Made by a program: the position numbers and the translations under genes. Shown here one piece after another: positions 9,601 through 13,941 of a DNA stretch of 13,941 nt. Origin of the DNA: Phoronis pallida (Eukaryota > Phoronida > Phoronidae). The notes under the pieces are model-generated. The model did no database searches. It worked only from the letters and a program-made list of their open reading frames with translations, and was not told the origin of the DNA. Location of the stretch: contig JAOXYC010113333.1 of NCBI GenBank assembly GCA_028565715.1, positions 1 through 13,941 of the forward strand, given 5' to 3'. The stretch's first letter is position 1; the number at the start of each line of letters is the position of its first letter.

Positions 9601-11736
9601 AGAGACACCTATGAGGCATCGTTGGTAGCTGCACACACTGGAATAAGATCTCTACCCTGTGTTATCACAGGTTAGAATTGAAAATTCTCTTTTATTTTTT
9701 TGTCATGTTCTAAAACTTACTATATCCAAATGTTTACGTTTGATTTATCAATAATTAAAGTCAAATCGATGGCCATCTTGAAACTGGCAGCCATTTTGTA
9801 TTTTGATGTGACCAATGGGGCAAAATTATTTAGTTTACTGTAGGGAACAAGTTCTGAGAATTGTGCTTATCCTCATTTGTTGCTTTTTCATGCTTCATCA
9901 TTTCTCCAGTTCCACACTTAATGTTAAGTCCGATTTCAGACAAAGAGCCAGCATCGAACATCATATATCGTTTGCAAAAAAGCTAATCACCATTTAGAAA
10001 GCTTCTTTATTGATTCTCAAATACACTTATATCATTTGTGCATGGTGATTATAATGATCTTGCTACGTGTCTGGATATGCAAATTATTCTATAATGAATA
10101 TCTCCATGACCATAACTTGTGGTTTAGACTGTCGCAAACTAAATTGTCTTGAGACAAAAATAGGTTCAAACTAAGTAGCTAACAAAATAAAATCTTAATT
10201 TATGGAGACGGTTTACTTCTAGGCTTGTGATATATAGTTGAACATATGGCAAAAGTTGGGCTGTACCTATGATAGTTTTTTTTTACCAAAGTTTTTAGCA
10301 ACTGAACAGAACACCAGTCGAGAGTTCTGTTCAAGTTTGGGTATTTCGTACATTTATTTTATTGACCATTTAATGGATATTTGTTATATTTTTTAAAATT
10401 TCGATGTTTTTTCCAGGTTACCCAGTGTTAAGAAACAAACTGGAGTTCAAACGTCCAGGTAAAGCGGCAAATAAAGACGACTGGAACAAATTCCTGATGG
10501 CTACGAAGGTAAGACACTAATATGATGACATCCCAGCCCAAAATGTGAGGGGGGAAGTTGTAACAAAAATATGTTCAAATGCTGTTTTAGATATTGAAAA
10601 TATTGGGTTTTTTCGTATCATTAGCAAAAAAAATACAGACTCCATTCATTGTACTTTTTTGTTTTGCTCATATCTTAGATAAACATTCATTTCAAGTCCG
10701 TATTTGTACTTTAAATTTGTAGTAAAAAAATTAAATGTAAATTTGATTTATTTTTATTCTAAAAATCTATTTGTATTGTATTTGACATTTCGTTGTTGAA
10801 TCAAAGGCGAAAGAATATAATGTAAGAAATGCTTTCATTGTTTATGTCAAGGTTTGACAGTTATACGATTTGTTTCACTTTTTTTAAATGAAAATGGAAT
10901 GAAAAATGTTCTTTTGTACAACAAAAAAATGGTGATTGGAAATTGTCCCAATATATTCCCAAATAAAAATCACATACTTGTTAAGTTTCTTGGTAAGGTC
11001 GTTCAATCACCCATCTATTTCAGCGGAGTATTGGAAAATGTCCTTTTGTACAACAAAAATAGATGATGATTGGAAATTGTCCTGATATATTCCAAAATAA
11101 AAAACACATATTCGTTAGTTTCTTGGCAATATCGTTCGATCACCCAACTTTTTCTGATCAGCAGACAATTATCTCTAATCACTATTTTTTATTTTGCAAT
11201 TAAGGGCAGCTGAAATGTTTTTTTCATTTCTCGGAATCTTCTAGCAGTTCAATCCAATTTAACATGGGGGCTAATTAATTATCTTTAGTGGTTCATACAT
11301 TGTTTACAATATAAATAAGTAGATTTATTCGGTAATACATTATGTAGAAAGTTTTTTCAATCAAAAATACTGCATTCCATCACATCCAATATTTAGCCCC
11401 CTCAGATAAGTTGTAAGTTCTGATTTGTCCGCCGCGCTGTCACTTTTTGTTGTGAAAAATACCTTTTGATTTGTTAATATCTTAAATGTGAATACATCGA
11501 TTGTGTTTGAATATATAACGCTCCAACCACTTCAAACTTCTAAAAACTAAATGCTAAAAAGTGTGACATTTCCAACCATGTCATTCAGAATGAAAATCTA
11601 GTGCTCGTTATTTCCAAATCTAAAGTGTTACTCATTCTCTCCACAGGTGTCTCACAGCACAGAGTGTCAAGATGTACTAAAGTTCATCGGACAGTGGTGT
11701 GGAGCAACTCCAAACCCAAGTTACTCATTCCAGTAA
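417..11736 (+). CDS. IFT172: Intraflagellar transport protein 172, C-terminal part (17 exons, 5'-partial)
   Basis: IFT172 is a peripheral subunit of the IFT-B complex that moves cargo along cilia; in the family it acts in ciliogenesis and in turnaround at the ciliary tip. Coding blocks are 417-669, 1100-1242, 1718-1876, 2302-2482, 2804-2913, 3251-3386, 4036-4134, 4534-4643, 5291-5354, 6134-6223, 6913-7140, 7757-7972, 8323-8382, 8943-9041, 9517-9670, 10417-10508 and 11647-11736. They join in phase with no internal stop, giving about 761 residues. From memory of vertebrate IFT172 (about 1749 aa), this matches residues ~989 to the end almost without gaps, for example [14 protein letters not shown] near the start and a final SFQ. 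The product is a helical TPR-like solenoid (local residues 1 to ~640) followed by a U-box-like C-terminal region. The WD40 propellers lie upstream, outside the window. No truncation or frameshift is seen. Identity is very likely; exon ends come from splice consensus and homology, not transcripts. Confidence 0.96.
670..1099 (+). other. Intron after exon A
   Basis: AT-rich intron with donor GTATGT and acceptor TTTTTTGACAG. Nothing further recognised. Confidence 0.85.
1100..1242 (+). CDS. IFT172: IFT172 coding exon B
   Basis: Encodes local residues 86-132 and two bases of Cys133, beginning [20 protein letters not shown] and continuing through [18 protein letters not shown]. The acceptor is TTTTTTGACAG and the donor GTGAGT. 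It ends in phase 2 and pairs with the next exon's first T to make TGT. Strong match to the vertebrate segment HVAYLWAKSLGG. Confidence 0.95.
1243..1717 (+). other. Intron after exon B
   Basis: Donor GTGAGT, acceptor GTGTTTCAG. No repeat or RNA structure recognised. Short open stretches on both strands overlap the following exon and are shadows. Confidence 0.85.
1718..1876 (+). CDS. IFT172: IFT172 coding exon C
   Basis: Encodes the rest of Cys133, residues 134-185 and two bases of Met186. The sequence includes [20 protein letters not shown] and [10 protein letters not shown], a clear TPR-type unit. Acceptor GTGTTTCAG, donor GTAAGT. The exon phase matches its neighbours on both sides. Confidence 0.95.
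1877..2301 (+). other. Intron after exon C
   Basis: Donor GTAAGT, acceptor TTGTTTTAG. Contains a T-rich patch around 2040-2066 and nothing else I can name. Confidence 0.85.
2302..2482 (+). CDS. IFT172: IFT172 coding exon D
   Basis: Encodes the last base of Met186 and residues 187-246, with [20 protein letters not shown] and [20 protein letters not shown]. Acceptor TTGTTTTAG, donor GTGTGT. The HDPDSV segment is one of the most strongly conserved parts of the family. Confidence 0.96.
2483..2803 (+). other. Intron after exon D
   Basis: Phase-0 intron, donor GTGTGT, acceptor TTTTTCCAATAG. Nothing recognised inside. Confidence 0.85.
2804..2913 (+). CDS. IFT172: IFT172 coding exon E
   Basis: Encodes residues 247-282 and two bases of Lys283, starting [20 protein letters not shown]. 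The acceptor is TTTTTCCAATAG and the donor GTAAGT. The end of this exon is a short charged linker ([12 protein letters not shown]), a variable spot between animal IFT172 proteins. Confidence 0.94.
2914..3250 (+). other. Intron after exon E
   Basis: Phase-2 intron, donor GTAAGT, acceptor CAACTTTTCCAG. Nothing recognised inside. Confidence 0.85.
3251..3386 (+). CDS. IFT172: IFT172 coding exon F
   Basis: Encodes the last base of Lys283 and residues 284-328, including [20 protein letters not shown] and ending LEKCWVK. Acceptor TTTTCCAG, donor GTAATT. The helix pair [20 protein letters not shown] is a recognisable TPR-like unit. Confidence 0.95.
3387..4035 (+). other. Intron after exon F
   Basis: Phase-0 intron, donor GTAATT, acceptor GTGTTACAG. 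Most of it is the hAT-like element. The remaining 140 bases before exon G begin with a short segment (3905-3949) that resembles 5212-5268 upstream of exon I. Confidence 0.85.
3491..3895. mobile_element. hAT-like MITE in the intron after exon F
   Basis: A 405-bp element starts CAGGGTTCCCAC and ends GTGGGACCCTG, which are imperfect terminal inverted repeats (one base missing). The outer base pattern CAGGG is typical of hAT elements. It is flanked on both sides by AGTGA (3486-3490 and 3896-3900), a possible target duplication; hAT elements usually make 8 bp, so the class is not certain. Inside each end are several same-direction copies of a motif like CCTTGAAAAGTCCTTGAATT (near 3505, 3534, 3566, 3818 and 3848). 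It has no coding capacity, so it would have been moved in trans. From memory, CCTTGAAAAGTCCTTGAA repeats with these ends are widespread in fish and marine invertebrates. Confidence 0.75.
4036..4134 (+). CDS. IFT172: IFT172 coding exon G
   Basis: Encodes residues 329-361, [20 protein letters not shown] through IQKYNT, in phase 0 at both ends. Acceptor GTTACAG, donor GTAAGT. The stretch is moderately conserved; KFLP is shared with vertebrates. Confidence 0.93.
4135..4533 (+). other. Intron after exon G
   Basis: Phase-0 intron, donor GTAAGT, acceptor CATTCCTAG. It carries the tRNA-Asp-like cloverleaf; no A-rich tail or clear SINE body is seen next to it. Confidence 0.85.
4355..4425 (+). tRNA. 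tRNA-Asp(GTC)-like gene, pseudogene or SINE head
   Basis: The sequence folds into a full cloverleaf. The acceptor stem AGTGGGT/ATCCATT has 7 pairs with two G-T. The D stem is GCTT/GAGT. The anticodon stem TCTGA/TCAGG encloses loop CCGTCAA. The T arm CTGGG-TTCGATT-CCCAG is perfect. Anticodon GTC predicts Asp. The B box GGTTCGATTCC is perfect, the A box TAGCTTAGTTGT has one deviation, and T6 at 4430-4435 would stop RNA polymerase III. Odd points: base 33 is C instead of U, the D loop is short and lacks GG, and the discriminator is C. These favour a tRNA-derived retroelement or pseudogene over a working tRNA. It lies within an IFT172 intron on the same strand. Confidence 0.6.
4534..4643 (+). CDS. 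IFT172: IFT172 coding exon H
   Basis: Encodes residues 362-397 and two bases of Arg398, with [20 protein letters not shown] and AKELEPR. Acceptor TTCATTCCTAG. The donor GTACAA is weaker than most in this gene, which bears on the possible alternative last exon at 4783. Confidence 0.95.
4644..5290 (+). other. Intron after exon H
   Basis: Phase-2 intron with weak donor GTACAA and acceptor GACTTTCAG. It holds the possible alternative last exon near 4783 and a segment at 5212-5268 resembling 3905-3949. Confidence 0.85.
4783..4858 (+). other. Possible alternative terminal exon of IFT172
   Basis: A good acceptor, TTTTTGTTTTACAG, ends at 4782. Joined to exon H in its phase (AG plus T), the following bases stay open for 25 residues, Ser then [20 protein letters not shown] and ALTP, before TGA at 4856-4858. 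AATAAA follows at 4902-4907. The stretch is richer in G and C than the surrounding intron and contains the small hairpin GCGCC-TGAC-GGCGC. Use would give an IFT172 lacking the last ~360 residues. There is no homology support, and it could equally be repeat-derived or chance. Confidence 0.25.
5291..5354 (+). CDS. IFT172: IFT172 coding exon I
   Basis: Small 64-base exon giving the last base of Arg398 and residues 399-419, [20 protein letters not shown] plus A. Acceptor TGACTTTCAG, donor GTGAGT. It is easy to miss by ORF length, but homology (EFLKNQGK in vertebrates) and phase both require it. Confidence 0.94.
5355..6133 (+). other. Intron after exon I
   Basis: Phase-0 intron, donor GTGAGT, acceptor TCTCCCCCAG. 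Nearly half is MITE copy 1. A small inverted pair TTCTGAC/GTCAGAA lies at 5704-5719. The short open stretch at 5405-5617 shows no protein signature. Confidence 0.85.
5753..6090. mobile_element. Foldback MITE, copy 1, in the intron after exon I
   Basis: A 338-bp non-coding element with long imperfect terminal inverted repeats. The first 39 bases match the reverse complement of the last 39 at 33 positions by eye (starting TACATCACTACTTA, ending TAAGTAGTGATGTA). A second copy sits at 13021-13359 in the same orientation, about 87% identical by eye. TA at the tips could be a TA target duplication as in Tc1/mariner-type elements, but weak similarity extends a few bases outward, so the true boundary may be slightly larger. 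No transposase is present. Confidence 0.75.
6134..6223 (+). CDS. IFT172: IFT172 coding exon J
   Basis: Encodes residues 420-449, [20 protein letters not shown] then [10 protein letters not shown], phase 0 at both ends. Acceptor CTCCCCCAG, donor GTATGT. Nearly identical to the vertebrate [15 protein letters not shown] block. Confidence 0.96.
6224..6912 (+). other. Intron after exon J
   Basis: Phase-0 intron, donor GTATGT, acceptor GCCTTTCCAG. The first half contains the foldback. 6590-6780 is noticeably less AT-rich than other introns, possibly an old repeat, but I recognise nothing. The overlapping open stretches at 6111-6485 come from the foldback and exon J shadow. Confidence 0.8.
6339..6457. 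repeat. Imperfect foldback in the intron after exon J
   Basis: Nested inverted segments share one centre: ATGCAA/TTGCAT, GGCAA/TTGCC, GTTAATG/CATTAAC, GTTGAA/TTCAAC, GCA/TGC and AACCAAA/TTTGGTT, around an 11-base loop at 6389-6399. The right arm has about ten extra unpaired bases. It may be a decayed MITE end pair or simply a structured intron segment; no second copy is seen in the window. Confidence 0.5.
6913..7140 (+). CDS. IFT172: IFT172 coding exon K
   Basis: Encodes residues 450-525, starting [20 protein letters not shown], with [13 protein letters not shown] and [11 protein letters not shown]. Acceptor CCTTTCCAG, donor GTGAGT. It is strongly conserved in the second half of the solenoid. 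Confidence 0.96.
7141..7756 (+). other. Intron after exon K
   Basis: Phase-0 intron, donor GTGAGT, acceptor TCCCTTACAG. Apart from the 19-bp tandem pair it is plain AT-rich DNA. Confidence 0.85.
7587..7624 (+). repeat. Two perfect 19-bp tandem copies
   Basis: The unit TAGATATCATGGTGCTCAC occurs twice head to tail. GTGAGCA at 7579-7585 is the inverted partner of TGCTCAC at 7599-7605, so the first unit can form a 7-bp hairpin. Confidence 0.85.
7757..7972 (+). CDS. IFT172: IFT172 coding exon L
   Basis: Encodes residues 526-597, with [40 protein letters not shown] and AGLMCK. Acceptor CCCTTACAG, donor GTAATT. The SSEANSP and VSLLRHT blocks match vertebrate IFT172 almost exactly. Confidence 0.96.
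7973..8322 (+). other. Intron after exon L
   Basis: Phase-0 intron, donor GTAATT, acceptor with a long T run before TTTTCAG. Nothing else recognised. Confidence 0.85.
8323..8382 (+). CDS. IFT172: IFT172 coding exon M, partly duplicated downstream
   Basis: Sixty-base exon for residues 598-617, [20 protein letters not shown]. Acceptor TTATTTTCAG; the donor GTTGGT lacks the usual A or G at +3. The last 28 exon bases and the first 44 intron bases are repeated perfectly just downstream (8427-8498), giving a second identical donor at 8455. The conserved protein (FLNRFLDLTDAIEEG in vertebrates) supports use of the first donor. Confidence 0.93.
8355..8498 (+). repeat. 72-bp perfect tandem duplication over the exon M donor
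   Basis: Unit 1 is 8355-8426 and unit 2 is 8427-8498, identical over all 72 bases by eye; the edge may shift by one base. Each unit holds the last 28 bases of exon M, the donor GTTGGT and 44 intron bases. Because 72 is 24 codons and the unit is stop-free in frame, reading through unit 1 to the second donor (8455) would insert 24 residues: [15 protein letters not shown] then LNRYLDLVE. Perfect identity implies a recent event, an allele or an assembly error. Confidence 0.93.
8383..8942 (+). other. Intron after exon M
   Basis: Phase-0 intron starting GTTGGT and ending TATCCCACAG. It contains the second unit of the 72-bp duplication and the 14-bp inverted repeat; 8570-8900 is rich in A and T runs. 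Confidence 0.85.
8677..8726. repeat. 14-bp perfect inverted repeat
   Basis: AGATGATTTTAATC (8677-8690) and its exact complement GATTAAAATCATCT (8713-8726) enclose a 22-base loop. No longer element could be traced with confidence. Confidence 0.75.
8943..9041 (+). CDS. IFT172: IFT172 coding exon N
   Basis: Encodes residues 618-650, [20 protein letters not shown] then [13 protein letters not shown]. Acceptor TATCCCACAG, donor GTGAGT. This acidic, Pro-rich segment leads from the helical solenoid to the C-terminal domain. Confidence 0.96.
9042..9516 (+). other. Intron after exon N
   Basis: Phase-0 intron, donor GTGAGT, acceptor GATCTTCTAG. Nothing recognised inside. Confidence 0.85.
9517..9670 (+). 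CDS. IFT172: IFT172 coding exon O, start of the U-box-like region
   Basis: Encodes residues 651-701 and the first base of Gly702, including [20 protein letters not shown] and SLPCVIT. Acceptor GATCTTCTAG, donor GTTAGA (not strong). PCVITGYP, split across the next junction, resembles the opening C-x-x-TG-x-P of U-box folds; Cys698 is conserved with vertebrates. Confidence 0.95.
9671..10416 (+). other. Intron after exon O
   Basis: Phase-1 intron, donor GTTAGA, acceptor TTTTTTCCAG. It contains the 10-bp hairpin and the palindrome GATGGCCATC (9768-9777); otherwise featureless. Confidence 0.85.
10303..10333. repeat. 10-bp perfect hairpin
   Basis: TGAACAGAAC (10303-10312) pairs exactly with GTTCTGTTCA (10324-10333) around an 11-base loop. 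No T run follows, so no terminator role is implied. Confidence 0.7.
10417..10508 (+). CDS. IFT172: IFT172 coding exon P, core of the U-box-like region
   Basis: Completes Gly702 and encodes residues 703-732: [20 protein letters not shown] then [10 protein letters not shown]. Acceptor TTTTTTCCAG, donor [16 protein letters not shown] is identical in vertebrates, among the most conserved stretches of the gene. Confidence 0.96.
10509..11646 (+). other. Last IFT172 intron, the longest in the window
   Basis: Phase-0 intron of 1138 bases, donor GTAAGA, acceptor TCTCTCCACAG. It holds the diverged tandem repeat; no exon or RNA gene was recognised. Confidence 0.85.
10903..11145 (+). repeat. Two diverged tandem units, about 110 bp each
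   Basis: Unit 1 (about 10903-11012) and unit 2 (about 11035-11145) are offset by about 132 bases. Shared blocks include CTTTTGTACAACAAAAA, GATTGGAAATTGTCC, ATATATTCC and TCACCCA. Divergence is moderate, so the duplication is older than the 72-bp one. Confidence 0.8.
11647..11736 (+). CDS. IFT172: IFT172 terminal coding exon
   Basis: Encodes residues 733-761 and TAA, ending [18 protein letters not shown]. Acceptor TCTCTCCACAG. Local Cys739 aligns, by distance from the C-terminus, with human Cys1727, a position I recall as changed (Cys to Arg) in human ciliopathy. The final SFQ matches vertebrates, so the stop is the genuine gene end. Confidence 0.96.
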   Translation: MSHSTECQDVLKFIGQWCGATPNPSYSFQ

Positions 11737-11909
11737 AGCGAGGACAATTCATGTTTGGATGATTTATTTATTATTAGTATTTTTAAACTGTCCTAAATTT
11801 CAAGAAGATTTTGAATTCAAAATTTTGAGAAATGTTGATGTACTTATAATTTTTTACATTATTTTGGTAATTACTTTTAAGGACACAAATTCTTTTATTA
11901 GCCCAATGT

Positions 11910-11915
11910 AATAAA
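11910..11915 (+). terminator. Poly(A) signal for IFT172
   Basis: A canonical AATAAA lies 174 bases after the IFT172 TAA in AT-rich DNA, which would give a 3' UTR of about 190-200 bases. Seen directly; use is inferred. Confidence 0.6.
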
Positions 11916-12806
11916 TTTTGAATAGACAAAGAATTCAGAACTCGACTGGTAATTTAAACAAATGTGGGATTTCTTGAAATATTTCACTCTATGAAAGCGA
12001 AAAACTAAGTTGCTACACAAGACATTTTGGATTAATAGCAACTTTTTACATGCTGTGTTTACCAATTTGTGAAAATGTTAATTTTTCAAGTGTTTTGAAT
12101 TTCATAATTTGTTGCAAATCCGTCCAAAGGCAATATGTGTGTATTGATGTTTTGAGTGATAAAAAAGAAAATATATATTACGTGTTACAAAGAAGTTTTT
12201 AATTCCTTTTATTTTATCAATAACAGCAGTGGATATAACTATCTTTGTCAAAAAGAATCAAATTGTTTTGAAAAGAGTGCAAAAAGTGGGTACGCAAACA
12301 AGTTATGTATCAATTTTATTGTTAATTCCATAATTTACAAACAAGATAGATTGAAAAATTGACTTTTAATGTACAAAGAGACTTAAAGAGATTTTAATTT
12401 TAACAATATCATAAATATGATGCATTAACTAATATCCGATGACAGGAAATAACATTTTAACATTTAAACCGGATACATTGACCAACAATTAACATAGAAA
12501 ACAAGACATTTAATCATAATCATACACGACAGTTCTGATTGGTTTGAATTGTATCTGTTACAAAAGGTTCAGATACCCGCAAAACATTAACTTCATTAGC
12601 ATTTTGTTGTTGGCGAAACTATCATACAAGATCAACGTAGAGAATATTCACAGCTCTGGATTGATGTAATGTTTTAATTCTTTTAACATGCTCAATTTAC
12701 TTGTAATTGCGTAAAGATTTGATATCTGGCATATTGTGTTCGCATTGTGAACTAGTAATTAATGTTTTATTTATAAAGAAAACATGTCACAACCAAGGTG
12801 CACATC

Positions 12807-12812
12807 TTTATT
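12807..12812 (-). terminator. Possible poly(A) signal of the - strand gene
   Basis: TTTATT on + reads AATAAA on -, about 617 bases after the TAG of the - strand reading frame. It is the first canonical signal downstream; another follows at 12766-12771. Use is inferred only. Confidence 0.3.
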
Positions 12813-13020
12813 ATTCTGATGTCTTTCCAAACTTTCCGAAAGATTCAAATCATATGACAATGACTTCTAGCTAAAGACTATGTCTTTTCAGACACTGTAC
12901 TATAGATTTTATATGTCTAATGATATATCTTCCAAAGTGCCAATGCATGAAATCGCAAGTGTGGGACGGGACAATTTCTCCTTACCACACGTAAGTTAAA
13001 AGTTAAAAAGTTTAAACGCA

Positions 13021-13359
13021 TACATCGCTACCTACAAATGTTGAATTATCAATTATTGAAATACGACATTTTCATCTGTTTCTTTTACACAGTTTGATAA
13101 ATTTTCGTTGTCAATTCGTGTAACTACCTTCATGCTTTATCAAAAACACAAAGTTAATACGTTACAGTTGATCTCAGTTATCTTGACGCCCGTCAAGGTA
13201 TTACATCAAATCACATAGGCCCCCTGTAGAGAGATTTCCAGAATAAGCGAAGGTAGTTATTCGTTCAGATGAATGTAAGGATGCAATTTGTTACGACAAT
13301 TCCAACTCAATTGATCTTATTCAATAGTTGATTATTTCACATTCGTAAGTAGCGATGTA
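13021..13359. mobile_element. Foldback MITE, copy 2, between the convergent genes
   Basis: Second copy of the element at 5753-6090, in the same orientation, 339 bp and about 87% identical by eye. Its ends (TACATCGCTACCTA and TAAGTAGCGATGTA) form the same kind of long imperfect inverted repeat, 33 of 39 matching. It ends only 69 bases from the stop codon of the - strand gene. Non-coding. Confidence 0.75.
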
Positions 13360-13428
13360 TAACTTTAAGTATACTGATTGAGTTGCTATGAGTGAATTGA
13401 CAACAAAGGACAAAGTCTCCATATCGCA

Positions 13429-13941
13429 CTATACCATAGATTCTATACTAATGACACGTCTTGGTCGTTGTCTCTGTGTCATTCTCTCTTCCAATTGTTT
13501 GAATTTCTTTTTCTTCTTTTTACTCTTATTCCTCCTACCTCCAAGGTCACTATGTAAACTACGTATTCTCATCAAGAACGGACTATTCAGTTGAAAAGAA
13601 CGTCGCTTCTTATGAGGAACTGGAGTAACATTACCAATCTTATAACTGTTTCTGTTCACATCTAATTCTTCGCTGGGTTTCTGATTGCACATTTGAGTGG
13701 ATTCCACCATATCCTCATTGAGTTGTGTTGCATTGTTGCATTTACTCACTAAATTCTCATCCTTTGCACTTTGGCTAGTCCGTATTTCATTGCATTCCTT
13801 GTGACATTCTTGCCCATTGTCTGAGACAATTGGCCGATTTATGCGCTCTAACCATGAGCTCACTGACTCCATTGGATCTGAAGTCATATCGGGAATATTT
13901 GTCAAATTTTCTATAGTGAACTTAGGGTTTGATGGCGGCCA
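13429..13941 (-). CDS. Unrecognised basic protein, C-terminal 170 residues (5'-partial)
   Basis: On the - strand a frame is open from the window edge at 13941 to TAG at 13431-13429, 170 residues, long for such AT-rich DNA. It starts within the gene (WPPSNPKFTIENLTNIPD), so no start codon should be sought here. The first ~90 residues are polar and acidic with scattered Cys. The rest is strongly basic: PHKKRRSFQLNSPFLMRIRS, then a run of six Lys (KSKKKKKKFK), then RQRPRRVISIESMV at the end. KKRR and the Lys run look like nuclear localisation signals, and the final S-M-V fits a class I PDZ-binding pattern. No transmembrane segment or known domain is seen, and I do not recognise the family. It converges with IFT172. 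A last exon is the simplest reading, as no strong acceptor is visible inside it. Confidence 0.6.
   Translation of the reverse strand, partial: WPPSNPKFTIENLTNIPDMTSDPMESVSSWLERINRPIVSDNGQECHKECNEIRTSQSAKDENLVSKCNNATQLNEDMVESTQMCNQKPSEELDVNRNSYKIGNVTPVPHKKRRSFQLNSPFLMRIRSLHSDLGGRRNKSKKKKKKFKQLEERMTQRQRPRRVISIESMV

Larger units (their letters stand above)
11737..13428. other. IFT172 3' UTR and convergent intergenic DNA
   Basis: After the IFT172 stop and its AATAAA the sequence is AT-rich with no convincing gene. Small open stretches at 11699-11911 and 12156-12362 have biased A/T composition and no motifs. MITE copy 2 lies at 13021-13359. For the - strand gene, the nearest AATAAA (TTTATT on +) is at 12807-12812 and another at 12766-12771, so its 3' UTR probably includes the MITE. 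Confidence 0.7.

Noticed and set aside
9768-9810. GATGGCCATC palindrome and nearby CAAGATGGC/CAAAATGGC motifs like YY1 sites
   Set aside because: Short motifs expected by chance in an intron far from a promoter; no clustering supports them.
12156-12362. 68-residue open frame in the intergenic region
   Set aside because: A/T-driven composition (Lys, Asn, Ile, Tyr), no motif and no supporting context.
1-13941. Search for CRISPR arrays, bacterial operons, phage or toxin-antitoxin modules
   Set aside because: The window is intron-rich animal DNA; no regularly spaced repeats, ribosome binding sites or operon layout were found.

Overview
The window is eukaryotic and almost certainly animal nuclear DNA. 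Seventeen short coding blocks on the + strand, each bounded by AG acceptors and GT donors with matching reading phase, join into one continuous protein. That protein closely resembles the C-terminal ~43% of intraflagellar transport protein 172 (IFT172). The introns are AT-rich and about 320-1140 bp long, and several carry short non-autonomous transposon-like repeats. Protein similarity to the vertebrate protein is high, but the compact introns and repeat types suggest an invertebrate metazoan, perhaps marine. The species cannot be fixed from sequence alone.

Layout: 1-416 is the tail of an intron whose upstream exon lies outside the window. 417-11736 holds the last 17 coding exons of IFT172, ending in TAA, with an AATAAA signal at 11910. 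All 17 exons are open and in phase, so the gene looks intact. The IFT172 N-terminal WD40 propellers and promoter are not in the window. Introns carry a hAT-like MITE (3491-3895), a tRNA-Asp-like cloverleaf with a T6 terminator (4355-4425), a possible alternative terminal exon (4783-4858), a foldback MITE (5753-6090), a foldback (6339-6457), a 72-bp perfect tandem duplication across an exon/intron border (8355-8498) and a two-unit tandem repeat (10903-11145). 11737-13428 is AT-rich 3' UTR and intergenic DNA with a second copy of the foldback MITE (13021-13359). 13429-13941 on the - strand is the 3' end of an unrecognised gene encoding a basic, lysine-rich protein tail, so the two genes converge tail to tail.

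On function, IFT172 is a peripheral subunit of IFT-B and is needed to build and maintain cilia. The encoded part is the helical TPR-like solenoid followed by the C-terminal U-box-like region. Nothing links the convergent - strand gene to cilia. I see no multi-gene novel system. The items most worth a second look are the in-frame 72-bp duplication that copies a splice donor, the covarying inverted ends of the MITE pair, the tRNA-like locus, the possible alternative last exon, and the unrecognised - strand protein.
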